From contig CM043958.1 of NCBI GenBank assembly GCA_014529385.2, positions 125,461,817 to 125,525,816 on the forward strand: a DNA stretch of 64,000 bases, given 5' to 3'. How positions within the stretch are numbered: the first letter of the stretch is position 1; each line of letters opens with the position of its first letter. Below are positions 43,284 through 57,200 of this stretch, piece after piece. The position numbers and the translations under genes were made by a program. The notes under the pieces were generated by a model. The model worked only from the letters and a program-made list of their open reading frames with translations. It was not told the DNA's origin and made no database searches. The DNA is from Adiantum capillus-veneris (lineage: Eukaryota > Streptophyta > Polypodiopsida > Polypodiales > Pteridaceae).

Positions 43284-44800
43284 ATGAATATTTTTCCGTT
43301 AGGTGAAATCTACTTAAATGGAGTGTTATTCAACAAGGCTCAAGCCGAGAAACAGAGAAAGCAATTTCCAGATCATTACATTGAACTGAATCCGAGAGAG
43401 AGACTAGTTCAGTTGACTGGTCGTCCAAAGGAACCATCTGACTCACAAGAGGGATTTTTAGATTCCAGTACATTAGTTCACATTGAAGAGATCGCTAGAG
43501 TTCAGAATGAGAATCCAGAACTAGCAGATCCATTCGGGGATAATGCTTCGGAGTCAGTAGCAAAAAGGAAGGTAGGTGGCCCGAATTGGCTGCTCCCAGA
43601 TGATCAAGAGATTGACTATCAAAGATCCCTTTCCATTACCCTTCACCGTTATGCTTCTTGATGAGATTGGAGGCCATGATATGTATAGTTTTATGGATGG
43701 CTACATTGGTTATAACCAGTTGAAGATTGCTCCTGAAGATAGGAGAAAAACCACTTTTATTATTGAATGGGATGCATTCATGTATTTAGTCATGCCATTT
43801 GCTCTTTGTAATGCTCCAACAGCATTCCAATGTTGCATGATGGAGATATTCAGTGAATTCTTGCACAAATTTCTAGCTATATTTATGGATGATTTCACTG
43901 TATTCTCAACCGAGGAGAAGCATCTAACTGTTTTTGGAAATGGTTTTTGAGCGAGGTAAGGGAAAGAGGATCTACTTGAATCCATTCAACTCTATGTTTC
44001 TGGTCTAGAAGGGTTAATTACTGGGGTATATAGTCTCCAAAAATGGCATAGAGATGGCCAATGATAAATTCCAGTGTGTCCAGCAGGCCAAGGCACCCTG
44101 CACAGCATTGAATTGAGTTCATTCTTGGGGTATATAAATTTTTACAGAAGATTTGTTCACATGTTTGCTACAAAGGCATTACCTCTATATGAGCTTACCA
44201 AGAAAACCACTAAGTTCATTTGGACTTCTCAATGTGAAGAAAGCTTTCAATGTCTTAAAAATTCCATTATGAGTAAGTCGGTACTCCAACAACAAGACTG
44301 GAATGCTATATTCCATGTGCAATGGGGACAATATTGGATCAACCAGATGGAAGGATGGATTATCTAGTTTGTTTTTCTAGTCAAAGATTCAGTGTAGCTG
44401 AACATGGATATACTACCATGGAGAGAGAAGCGCTGGGAATGGTTTTCAGCGCCACTAAGTTTTGGCATTAATTACTGGGAAAATTTTTTCATTTCTATGT
44501 GGATCGTCAAGCACTACTATTTTTTATCAACAAAGTTATTATCCAAGGAAGATTAATCATATGGATTGTGTTCCTGATGGATTTTGAGTTTTGCATACTC
44601 CACAAGCCTAGTAAATCTCATTGTGGTGCTAATTTTCTTTCCAAAAGTACTAAAGGCTACTCTAAAATATCCTTGAGGGATGAACAAATAGATGCACAGT
44701 TGTTTCAAGTGACAGCTGAGGAGAATTCAGACCCTGAATGGTATGATGTATATGAGTTCCTTTCAAGAGGAGGATTCCCAGACAATTAGACTCAGAATCA
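43284..44800 (+). pseudogene. pol: D1 reverse transcriptase and RNase H, deleted in the fingers
   Basis: The lead-in 43284-43620 (NPELADPFGDNASESVAKRK) jumps at about 43618 to PFPLPFTVMLLDEIGGHDMYSFMDGY. Compared with D2, several hundred bp of RT fingers are missing. Palm: YNQLKIAPEDRRKTTF, LAIFMDDFTVFS (catalytic box at 43882-43893). Thumb/RNase H: LGYINFYRRFVHMF, then EHGYTTMEREALGMVFSATKF (about 44400) and FYVDRQALLFFINK. Stops near 44010, 44370 and 44470. Confidence 0.85.
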
Positions 44801-45768
44801 AAAGAAATCTCTGAGCATTAAGAAGCTGAAGTTCACCACAACAGGAGGATTTCTCTATAAATTGGGCATAGATGGTGTTCTTCAAAGGTGTGTGCCAATG
44901 GAAGGGAGGATGCAACTCATTTGTGAAGCCCACGATGGGGATTCTGGAGGACACTTCTCCACTGATATCACTGATATCACTTATAAAAGAAGATTCTACA
45001 AGCCGGATTATGGTGGCAAACCCTGATAGTGGATGTCCGAAGTTTCTGCAAGACTTGTGATATATGTCAGATAATGGGCAGACCAATAGTAGCTGATATG
45101 ACTCCACTCACTCCAATACAGCCACTGGGAGTATTCATGAAATGGGGTATGGACTTCATGGGACCAATGAAGAAGGTCACTCCAAGGAAGAACCGTTACA
45201 TCTTGATGGCTACCTGTTATGTCACTAAATGGGTAGAGGCCAAGGCTTTTCCAGATAATACTGCCAAGTCCACTGCTCTTTTTCTCTTTGAAAACATTAC
45301 CTGCTGCTATGGATGCCCCATTGAAATTGTGTCTGATCAAGGGACACATTTCATTAATATCACAATGGAAATTCTGATGGGGATGCTATCAGTTAAGCAA
45401 AGGAAATCGACTCCGTACTATCCTAGGTGCAATGGTCAAACAAAGAGCAGTAATATAACCATGAAGAATATTTTGACCAATATTGTTCAAAAGGAGCCAC
45501 ACCAGTGGCATATCAAGCTCTAGACTGCTCTATGGGCCTACAAAATAGCTTTTAAAGTCACCACTAGAATGACACCTTTCAAAATGGTGTATAGTACTAA
45601 AGTTGTAGTGCCTATTGAATTTGTGATTTCAGTCTCAAAATGGTAGTTTAATATGGATTAAATTTTATCATAATCCCAAACAAATACTGGAGGAATTATT
45701 GCAGCTAGATGAGTTACGACAAAGAGCCATGCTGGAACAGAAGATTATTCAGCAACGCAGAAAGCACT
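44801..45768 (+). pseudogene. pol: D1 integrase, truncated
   Basis: EGRMQLICEAHDGDSGGHFS and CKTCDIC give the zinc-binding part, with a 9-bp tandem repeat (GATATCACT, near 44960) and a frame change between them. Core: FMKWGMDFMGPMKKV, WVEAKAFPDNTAKST, IEIVSDQGTHFINI, YYPRCNGQTKSSN, LWAYKIAFKVTTRMTPF. Ends at ELLQLDELRQRAMLEQ plus a few codons, where D2 continues for about 120 more residues. Confidence 0.9.
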
Positions 45769-46032
45769 AGAATGTTGAGGGTCTCTGGCCTCTTCAGCAT
45801 TACTTTGCTCCTCCTGAGCCTCGGTCTCATTCGTGGGGTTCCTCTCAGTATTATACTCTCTTGCTGACAATTTTAAAATACTGTTGACTCGTCTAGAATC
45901 TGTGCAAAACTAGGTTGATGATTTTCAACCACGACTAACTCTGGGCAGCATGTTTGTAGCTAAGAATTCTATCTGGGAGATAGAGCACATTGGTCTAAGA
46001 GCAATCATCTCTAGCCACCATGATTGCCAAAA
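45765..46032 (-). other. Inverted D-family leader and PBS, fused to D1 integrase
   Basis: The reverse complement matches D1's leader 40526-40800 (AGCATTACTTTGCTCCTC against GAGGAGCAGAGTAATGCT). PBS at 46014-46029 on the minus strand. The joint at about 45768 has 3 bp (ACT) shared by both sides, as in end-joining. Confidence 0.85.
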
Positions 46033-46523
46033 TGGATTGAGAGGTGGCCTCTTGGTCCAGTGTTAGAGTTCAGAGCTGTTGATTATCTAGGTAGTTGATG
46101 GGGATGCTATCAGTTAGTGAGGACTGGAATTAAGTACTGGACTGAAACAAAGAGCTGAACTGGAATAATGTACTGAAATGGAAGACACAAATTGGAAGAC
46201 TAGGAATAATATTATAGATTTAGATCAATAGTACAAAGATAATTAGTACAGTGTACAGCAAGCTCAAATGAAGTATGAGGATGGATTACAGGAGTAAGTG
46301 ATTATAGAGTTGAAACCCAAAAGCTTATGAAGCTAAAAGTCTAGAACCAAAAGCCCGTAAGACAAAAAGTCCGAAAAGCCCCGGATACAGTGTAGCGGCT
46401 CCTATTTATAGGCTTATAGAGTTATTTCAATAACTGCTGTAATTACTGCCCCTGTAGTTGTTCGCATTGGTCGGCCTTCTAAGAAGTAGTTTCCACCTTC
46501 TGGGACTGTCCTCTCCTTCTACA
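46033..46523 (-). repeat. D-family LTR on minus strand, 491 bp
   Basis: Minus strand TGTAGAAGGAGAGG...CAATCCA. It is D2's 3' LTR (polypurine tract on its right) and is also followed by PBS and leader on its left, so it is shared by two units. Confidence 0.9.
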
Positions 46524-46540
46524 TCCTTCCCTCCTTTTTT
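46524..46540 (-). other. Polypurine tract, D2
   Basis: Minus strand AAAAAAGGAGGGAAGGA directly before the LTR start TGTAGAAGG. Confidence 0.85.
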
Positions 46541-49500
46541 CAATTTTGGTGTAAACCAAAATTTTCTTCTGACTGGGAAAAACAATCCACCGCCTGATTT
46601 GGATTTGTTGTTGAGAAAACCACTCTGGTTTTTTGCATTCACCGATGTTCCTCATGATAGTACTCTTTTGATATTGCTAGCTTTATGGCATACTTTATGC
46701 TTGCTGAGTGCTTGACACCCATGTAGTTGTAATACCAAGGGTACCCATCCAAGGAGATTCTAGTGCCTATTAGATAGCTCGAAAAAACCACCATCTGATT
46801 CTGAGATGTAACTACCCAGTATCCTTCCACTGAACCCGCTTCCTCTTGCCCTTCTTCTTCTTTGCTGCCTCAAAAGTCCTAGTGCCAGTATTTTCCTTTT
46901 GAATAAGTTTGTAAATGGCCTCTTTCTCAAGCTGATCTCGCCTTTCTGTGGTTATCTCAAATTCATAAGGCGTGAGGGCATTATAAGTTTTGGTGTCGGG
47001 ATCATATAAACTGTATCTGCTCTTAGCTAGAAAGGTCCTGACCAGTTTATGACAATGCGAGGCTGTGTGAATCCATCCTTGCGGGAGTGGTTGATTTGTC
47101 TTTAGTCTTGCTTTGAAGAGAATCTTTGTCATTTCTCTGTATTGTGGTCCCCGTACTGGTTTGGCAGTCGTATCCTTTTCAGGAATCTTGGAGGACTCCA
47201 CAGTCAATTGAAGTAATTGATTTGTGATCTTCGTTAATCCATAGATCTGGACCTTTCACTGACCCATACAGAGGTTAAACCTTTGCATCCTGTCCATAGA
47301 TATATGACAGTGTCCTTTTTTAGGGCATCATTGACAAGCGATTGCCAAGCTTTCCATTCCATAGTGGCTCACTCATACTAGTCATGGAGTTCATCGTGCT
47401 GAAATAAGTGAGCCGATCTACTGGTTCCAGATGTTGAGGATACAAGGTTGGAAAGAATCTTGGCAATTTCACCTCCTTGGTAGGTAAAGCATACAAAAGT
47501 ACTGGAGAATTAGGTACAAAATCCAAAAAATTGAGGATAGTTTGGTTCTCTTGCTGCATCATATTCCTCGGACCAGCTGAAAGATTTTTCGAAGAGCAGT
47601 TGCACGTTCTTCTATTGACATTTGGGTTCGGGGTCCTTTACTTCTGGTAGGCTGATCTTCAATGATGGCATGCACTCTTTGATCCAAGACACCTGTGGCA
47701 ATCTGTATCTCAAGCAAGAGTTCTTTTAATTGAATCTTGAAATCCTTCATACATCTATATGTAGGTATGTTTCCTAGCAGCAAATCGAGTTTAATAGCTA
47801 TGGAGTGGCGATCTGCAGTAGACTCTCTGCCAATGTAAATTGACTATCACATCATCAAAAGTCAATGTCCACTCAGGTACCCTTTCCAACAGTTGAATAT
47901 TGGTAGGATGAATAGGCAGGTGACACAACTCTTGATCATGAAAAGCAGTCAGCTTTGAGTACTAAGCCATCTCCCTCACAATTTTATCTTTTGCTATACT
48001 GTCTGTCAAGAATGTGTCGTGACTAGTGTACTGGAGGTTCTCCAGTGTTGCCCTTAGTGTGCTTGTCACTGCCTTGCTGCTGCTGATCATCCAACTACTA
48101 GTCTTGCTAGTCTCGATCAGTACTTGGATTGCCTTTGTTGGGTCCACTGCTCCTAGTTGTAGCTGATCCCCCATCTCCAGAGCCTGAGGGTGGATAAGGA
48201 GGAGAATCATCATCATTACCAGGCCTCTCATCCGGCTTGTCATCCCCTTCCTCCTCATGCTCTTCTTCCTGCTTAGACTCCTCTTTTGTATCATCTTGCT
48301 TATTGATATGATCCATAATGGCCTGATTTACCAAGGCTTTATTATATTTAGTGATCTTATCTTGCAGATCACTCTGAATAGACTCAATGAGTTCCTTCAA
48401 ATCATCCATATTCAGGGATACTTTTCCTTGCGGATTCAGGATATCAACAAGGTTATTGTATATGTATCTCTCAGTAAGGGAATCCTTTAACACAATGTAG
48501 GTGGTTAGCTGTTCTTTGAAATTTGCATGCTTCATACGTAACAGATTTTAAAATCTTTCAGCGTCTCTCAAAGCAGCTTCCTTCTCTTCATTCGGTCGTG
48601 AATTTTTGGTTTCTAGTTTTAGCATCTTTGTCTACAGCACATTAATTGTTCAAGTTGACTGATTCTCAGCAATAACATTTGTGAGAGACTGTTCAATCAT
48701 TTTGTTATGTCTGATTTTGGATGCTTCCCAAATCTTCTTTCAGCCTAGCCACTTCTTCACTGGAACTAATACATCCATCATCTGTCCTAAGGAATGGACA
48801 ATAGTGTTCCATGATGCTTGGATGATTGTCGAGCAGCCACATCAACTACTGTAGCTGAATCGGATTCAGCTGGCTCATAAACCATGGCTAGAGCCATATA
48901 TGGTACTATTGCAAAATCTGGTTTTCGAAATACTAATATGCCTTTGAGAGGGTTATTCTATAGCTATTACAACCGATCCTTCTTGACCACTGATAAAGCC
49001 AGTTCACTCAAAGAAGATCTGGTGACCGAACTAGCAAGTGCTTTACCCTTGCTATTATTAGCTGCCACCTATTTAGTGCTTATTATCGGTTTTAGTTCTT
49101 GCTTCTTGCTAGAGTTTTTTAGTGTTGACTACTATTTGAGTATGCTCTTTGGGCATTCCTGAAGTTCGGCCTTCAGAAGATTTTTCAGTGGGCAGGGGTT
49201 GGACCTGACTCTTGAGTTTCTTCAATAGAGCAGTACTCTTTTCTAACAGAAACCTGGGTTTCTTTGAGCTAATAGCCTTAGCCAGTGCGGCCTTCCTCTT
49301 TTGTCCAGTGATGGTGGCCAGTTGATTACCTGGGTCCTCTTCATCCAAAGATAGTTCCACATTGTTAGTTAATGGAATAGGCTTAGGACTCCAAGCCAGC
49401 TTTACCTGGGGAAAGGCCCCTAGAGAAGTAACCCTTTACAAAACCTTCTAGACATACCAAGCTTTGAATAGAATCTGTGACTTCAGCTTAGCAGTCTACT

Positions 49501-50330
49501 ATAAGACGTTGTGAGATAAAATTTGGCATAGATTGATTTTAGCTTTATCATCGAGTCTTTTTGCCAGCAACATTGCAAACAGTTTCTTAGACACATATGT
49601 CGGAATTTTTTTCATACTGACAGCTTTTTCAATAAACCTGTAGGCTGAGGGAACATCCAGTCTAGCTACTAGAATCCCTTGCCCACCAGCCTTCCTTTTC
49701 TTTTTGGCTGCTTCATCTTCCTTAAGAGACAAACTGATATGGTCTGCAGATGTTGTGTTGGGCGTTTTCTCATTGGGCAATCTGACGGCATAAGCAATAT
49801 GTTCAGGCATCGCTGTTATTTTAATTTCGTGGCACTGCATTCATTAGCATCAAAAGAATCGAGGACCTGTTTAATAATGGCTGCATCAAAATTAAACCTT
49901 GTAGCCTGTACTACCATGTGCAAATCCCATAATTGCAGCAACGATTCTACCTGCTCATTAAACACATATCTCTGTATCTTGCTGTATGGAATGAGTGGTA
50001 GAAAATCCTGAAAAAAATTAATGACTACTGCAGTCTTAGCCACTGTGTCCTACATCTTCTTTGACATTTTCTTGCAACCCATACACTACGATGACTGCGA
50101 ATTTGTAGAGGAAGAAGACTTACTTGTGTATCCTAACCCGCAGCGAGGTGTATCAGGTAGTATCAGATAGGGATAAGAAAAATCTGTCAACGAGGAAGTT
50201 TCACATTGGAGCAAAGAGTTCTCAGAGCTTGGCAATGGCAAGTGCATGACAGCAGGTAGTTGTCGCGCATGAGACTTGTGAGGAAGAGTGCCCACACGTC
50301 TCACTGTTATACGTGTACGTGCCATAAAAT
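46541..50330 (-). pseudogene. D2 additional 3' ORF region, unknown function
   Basis: About 3.8 kb between integrase and the polypurine tract. It begins near 50325 with MARTRITVRRVGTLPHKSH. Parts: FQDFLPLIPYSKIQRYVFNE (50043 on), YRFIEKAVSMKKIPTYVSKK and FAMLLAKRLDDKAKINLC (49640-49500), Lys-rich stretches, an acidic tract (KEESKQEEEHEEEGDDKPDE, 48290-48240) with Pro/Ser/Gly, further helices (47783-47340), and a basic end KKKKGKRKRVQWKDTG (46860). Many frame breaks. The small helical block resembles element A's 3' ORF (VVMALATAENRTIRC) in spacing, so the two may be related. No envelope-like membrane segment seen. Confidence 0.55.
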
Positions 50331-51900
50331 CTCCACTACTTACCATTCCTAGAGTTATGTGCACTAGTGGTGATGTGGCACACATTGGCCATTTGGTTCA
50401 ATAATCTCCTTAACGATTAATACATTCATTCTAGTTGACCCTTTTCCCCATAGAAATTGGTACTGATTTTGAAACTCCACTCGCTCTGTCATTGGCATTG
50501 GTTTGTCATATTGAGACTTTACCCGTTCTGATACGGGGTTGACATGGAAAAGTTTGGAACAGTCAGGTCTGACAATCCCTGGTTATTAGTACCTAGAATA
50601 CGAGTATCATCACCTCTGGAGGTCTCCTTGTCATTAGAATAATATAACTTGATCTTGGCCCCATTATAAACACCTGGTAGCAGTAATCCAGATAAGTCTT
50701 TTAGCCTCTTTGTGCCATTTGAAAATACCCAATGAACTTCAAATGGACCAGACCAAGTTATCTTCAAATTTGGTTTCTTAGGGTCTAGTTTGGACTGATA
50801 TAGCAACACTAAGTCGCCCTTCTGAAACTTCCTAACCTTTATCCTTCTATCATACCAGTGCTTTTTGCATTGCTGAAAAACCTCCTGTTCCAGCATGGCT
50901 CTTTGTCGTAACTCATCCAACTGCAATAATTCGTCCATTCTTTGCTTGAGATTATGATTAAAATCTAATCCATATTCAACTGCCATTCTGAGACTGGGAA
51001 TTACAAATTCAATAGGCACTACAGCTTCAGTATCATTCACCATTATGGAATGTGTTATTTCAGTGGTGACTTTATTATAAGGTGTTCTGTAGGCCCATAG
51101 ACTAGTCTAGAGCTTGATATCCCATTGGTTTGGCTCCTTTTGAACAATCTTGGTCGAAATATTTTTGATGGTTTTATTACTGCTCTCTGCTTGACCATTG
51201 CACATGCAATAATACGGAGTCGATTTTCTATGCTTAGCTTAGAGCATCTACATCAGAATTTCCATTGTATCATTAATGGAATGTCCCTTGATCAAACAAA
51301 ATTTCAATGGGGCATCCATAGTAGTAGATAATGTTTTCAAACAAAAAAACAATAGCAGGCTTGGCAGTATCATTTGGAAAATCCTTGGCCTCTACCCATT
51401 TAGTGACATAACAGGTAGCCATCAAGATGTAACGGTTCTTCCTTGCAGTGACCTTCTTCATTGGTCCCATGAAGTCAAGACCCCATTTCATGAATATTCC
51501 AAGTGGCTGTATTGGAGTGAGTGGAGTCATTTCAGTTGTTGTTGGTTTGCCCATTCTCTGACATATATCACAAGTCTTGCAGAAACTTTGGACATCCGCT
51601 ATCATGGTTTGCCACCATAATCTGGCTTGCAGAATCTTCTTATAAGTGATATCAATGGAGAAGTGTCCTCCAGAATCCCCATCGTGTGCATCACAAATGA
51701 CTTGCATCCTCCCTTCCATTGGCACACACCCTCAAAGAACACCATCTATGCCCAATGTATAGAGCAATCCTCCTATCATGGTGAACTTCAGACTCTTAAT
51801 GATCAGAGATTTCTTCTGATTCTGAGTCCAAATTTTTGGAATCCTCCTCTTAAAAGGAACTGATATACATTGTACCATTAAAGGTCCAAATTCTCCTCAG
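50331..51900 (-). pseudogene. pol: D2 integrase
   Basis: Zinc-binding: EGRMQVICDAHDGDSGGHFS, CKTCDICQRMGK. Core: FMKWGLDFMGPMKKV, WVEAKDFPNDTAKPA, PIEILFDQGTFH (51270 on), then frame breaks and LWAYRT-type remains. C-terminal: MDELLQLDELRQRAMLEQEV, KVRKFQKGDLVLLYQSK, WSGPFEVHWVFSNGT (51043-50519). This shows what D1 has lost. Confidence 0.9.
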
Positions 51901-52959
51901 TTTCCACCTGAAACAGCTCTGCATCTACTGGCTCATCCCTCAAGGATATTTTAGAGTAGCCTTCAATACTTCTGGAAAGAAAATTAGCACCACGATGAGA
52001 TTTACTAGGCTTGTGGAATATGCGAAACTCAAACTCCATCAGGAACATCATCCATCTGATTAATCTTCCTTAGATTTTTGTTGATAAAAAAATAGTAGTT
52101 TCTGATGATCCACATAGAAATCAAATAATTTGCCCAATAACTAATGCCGAAACTTGTTGGCGTTGAAAACCATTCCCAGTGCTTCTCTCTCTGTGGTAGT
52201 ATATCCCTGTTCAACTAGATTGAATCTTCGAATGGAAAAACAAACTGGATAATCCGTCCTTCCATCTGGTTGAGCCAGTATTGCTCCCGTTGCCTTCCCT
52301 GAAGCATCAACATGCACATGGAATATAACATTCCAGGCTGGTTGTTGGAGTATCGGCTTATTGATAATGACATTTTTAAGACATTGAAAGCTTTGTTCAC
52401 ATTCAGAAGTCCAAATGAACTTACTGGTTTTCTTGGTAAACTCATATAGAGGTAATGCCTTTGTAGAAAACATGTGAACAAATCTTCTGTAAAAAACCTT
52501 ATACCCCAAGAATGAACTCAATTCTGATGCTATGCAGGGTGCCTTGGCCTGCTAGACACACAAGACTTTATCATTGTCCATCTCTATGACATTTCTAGAC
52601 ACTATATGCCCCAATAATATTCCCTTCTAGACCAGAAAGAAAGACTTGAATGGATTCAAGCAGATCCTCTTCTCCTTAAATCACTCAAAAACCATTTCCA
52701 ATAACAGTAGATGCTTCTCCTTGGTTGAGAATACAATAAAGTAATCCATAAATAAATCTAGAAATCTGTGCAAGATTTCACTAAATATCTCCATCATGCA
52801 ATACTGGAATGTTGTTGAAGCATTGCAGAGACCAAATGGCACGACTAAATACATGATTGCACCCCATTCAGTAATAAAATTGGTTTTTCTCCTATCTTCA
52901 AGAGCAATCTTTAACTGGTTGTAACCACTTTAGCCATCCATAAAACTATACATATCATG
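51901..52959 (-). pseudogene. pol: D2 RT palm/thumb and RNase H
   Basis: From the insertion point of C: MYSFMDG, YLVVPFGLCNAST, LDLFMDYF at 52741-52752, where the second catalytic Asp is Tyr, so RT is dead. Thumb and connection: FLGYKVFYRRFVHMF, FKWTSE-like block. RNase H: FHVHVDASGKATGAILAQPD, EQGYTTTEREALGMVFNANK (52521-52141). Several stops. Confidence 0.9.
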
Positions 52960-52964
52960 GCTTG
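52960..52964. other. Target site duplication of element C, left
   Basis: GCTTG, repeated at 61849-61853. The flanks join into continuous D2 RT sequence once C is removed. Confidence 0.95.
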
Positions 52965-54656
<1,692 letters not shown>

Positions 54657-54669
54657 TTACCTCTCTCTT
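54657..54669 (-). other. Polypurine tract, element C
   Basis: Minus strand AAGAGAGAGGTAA next to the 3' LTR, identical to B. Confidence 0.85.
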
Positions 54670-55016
54670 GAAATCATAGTCGTCCTCGACTATGAGGTAG
54701 AAGAGATAAAGCCTTAGTCATTAGTCAATCGTACTTAGCGGGTAGAGGATCCATTTTTTACCCTAGGACATCTTTCCAAGATGGATGACTAATCCATTTG
54801 GTGCTTGGGAGACATAGCTGCCGCAAGCATGTCTGCTCTTTAGTCGATTTCATTCTCCCAAAGTAGAGTGACAAATTCTACTTGGTGTTTGAGAGACGTC
54901 GTCATCACAAACATGATTCTAAGCATGCATACTAGTTAAATTTGTGCACAATTAAAAAGGGGACTAGTCTTATAAGACAAAAACATGAGTCATTTAAAAG
55001 AAATTTGTACATTTGC

Positions 55017-56280
55017 TTACTCTAATGTAGCATTGTAAGCATTGACAAGGTTCATACTATCCTTAAGTTGTACTCCTTGCATCCATCTAGCATCTTCAAA
55101 AGGATAATTTTTGAACTTAATAAGATACCGTCGGATTATCTTACCATGTCGTAGTACCTTGTCTTCATGCCGAAGGACAACTTCGGGTTGTAGCACCTCT
55201 TCTTGGTCTTCAACTTCGGGAGGGTCTTCAATAATTGGTTCTGTTGGTGGCTCTCCTTTGTAGGGCTTAAGTAGTCTTACATGAAAGGCATTGTGTATAA
55301 GCCAATGGTTGGGCAACTTGAGTTGATAAGCCGTCTCATTGATGGGCTTCAAGATTTGGAAAGGACCATAGTATCTTTTTGCTAGTTTAGCATAATACTT
55401 TTGATGGCCCGTAGGATTTTTGCCCGTCGTTTGCCTTAATCGAGCCTTAGGAAACTTGAGTAAGACCCAATCATTTTCTTTGAACATTAATTCTCTTCTG
55501 TGCTTATCAGCAGCATCTTTTTGCCTTTGTTGAGAGATGGCTATAGCCTCCCTAATCTTTTGAAAAGATTCTTGTAGGTCACGGCTATACTCATCGGCGG
55601 CGAAGATCTTCCCATGTGCTTTGAGTAGCAAGGGACTTTTAGGTCTTCCCTCTATGATCTCGAAAGGTGCTTTCCCCGTAGAAGTATGGACAGTATTATT
55701 GTAGGCATACTCTACTAGAGGTAAATACTTTTCCCATTGTGAGCGTTGATCTACTTCGGTAACATAAGTCTTGAGTAGATCGAGTATCGTAAGATTGGCT
55801 ATCTCACTTTGGCCATCCGTTTGTGGGTGATAGGCCGAAGAGAAATTCAATCTTGTTCCTAGATTTTCAAAGAGACCTTTCCAAAAATTACTGGTCATTC
55901 TAGGATCTCTATCTGACACGATGGATGTGGGTAATCCATGGTGCTTGAAAATCTGAGATATGAAGAGAGTTTATATTTGATGTGCCTTAATAGTCTTTTT
56001 GACAGGAATAAAATGTGCTTGCTTGCTAAACCTGTCGACTATTGTCCATATTCCTGTATTCCCATGGATAGACTTGGGTAATCCAAAGATAAATCCATGG
56101 ATATACTCTCCCATGGTGAATTTGGAATAGGCAATGGCTGGAGTAATCCAGGTTGCTTCCCTCTATCATACTTGGTCTTTTGGCATACTACACATTTTGA
56201 AACATACTCTTGTATGTCCACTTTCATGGTAGTCCAATAGAAATACGTCTCTACTCCTCGGAGAGTAGGTTGAATACCTC
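55017..56280 (-). pseudogene. pol: Element C integrase with chromodomain
   Basis: Zinc finger (YVSKCVVCQKTK) and ISMD block lie in 56250-56090 with frameshifts near 56290 and 56090; a TAA (near 55978) interrupts the core. The frame is open from 55919 to 55017: SDRDPRMTSNFW, SAYHPQTDGQSE, EYAYNNTVHTSTGKAPFE, LAKRYYGPFQIL, HNAFHVRLLKPY. The chromodomain follows in frame: PEVVLRHEDKVLRHG, RRYLIKFKNYPFEDARWM, ending at a stop at 55017. Aromatic residues of a chromodomain cage (Tyr, Trp) are present. It would direct insertion to modified histone tails. Confidence 0.9.
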
Positions 56281-57200
56281 TATGCCCTGCATATGGGAGG
56301 AGCATGGGATTCATACATAACCTTCTCACAAAGGGAATGGGTAACACATAGCCTATTGCCGTGGAGAAGATAACCATCCTGCAAGGTGAATGGTTCCTCT
56401 TTCTTCCCCAAAGCAAGGGCTGACATTATGTCTCTAAAGTCAGGTTCAGTAGCATACTCATCTATCATAGAGGATAGATCATTGTGAGTAGATATAGACA
56501 CCGCATTAACTTTTGGTCGTCGTGAAAGTGCATCGGCAACTTGATTGTGCTTACCAGCTATGTGAGCAATATGGAAATTAAATTGTGAAAGAAAATTTGC
56601 CCACCTCATTTGTTTGTCGGAAAGCTTGGTTTGCATCATGAAATACTTGAGACTTTGGTGGTCGGTTCGTAGGATAAATGGAGTCCCCAATAGGTAGTGC
56701 TTCCATGTGTCTAGGGCATGTAGAACAACTAAAAGCTCTTTCTCATAAATTCCCAAGACTCGTTCATCACTATTGAGCCTTCGGATCTCATAATCTATGG
56801 CATGCCCTTCTTGAAGCAAAACCGCTCCAAGGCAATCACCACAGGCATCACATTGGACCTCAAATGGCTTTGAGAGATCTGGAAGCACGAGGACTGGTTG
56901 GGAAGTAAGCTTCTCTTTGAGTTTTTCAAAAGCATTTTGCTCCTTAGCAGTCCATACAAACTTAACGTTCTTCTTTGTTAAGTCGTGTAGTGGTCCTGCT
57001 ACTTGAGAGAATTTTGCTATGAAGCGTCTATAGTATGCACACATACCAATAAAGCTTCTTAGCTCATGTAGATTCCTTGGGTTAGGCCATGATTTTATTA
57101 CCTCTAACTTTGATGGATCCATACGAATACCATCGTGAGAGATAATATGACCTAGATATTGAATCTCTTGAAGGAAGAATTCACTTTTCTTTTGGTTGAG
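56281..57200 (-). pseudogene. pol: Element C RT connection and RNase H
   Basis: Open from MDPSKLEVIKSWPNPRN at 57122: RSFIGMCAYYRRFI, VQCDACGDCLGAVLLQEG, YEKELLVVLHALDTWKHYLL, LRTDHQSLKYFM, HNQVADALSRRP. A 1-bp loss near 57210 separates it from the RT palm. Confidence 0.9.

Larger units (their letters stand above)
40028..45768 (+). mobile_element. Element D1: OTA-type Ty3/gypsy element, plus strand, truncated in integrase
   Basis: 5' LTR, PBS, leader, gag, protease, RT, RNase H and integrase in order. It stops within the integrase C-terminal part, where it meets inverted D-family leader DNA. Many stops and a deletion in RT: clearly dead. Closest relative in the window is D2 on the other strand. 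Confidence 0.9.
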
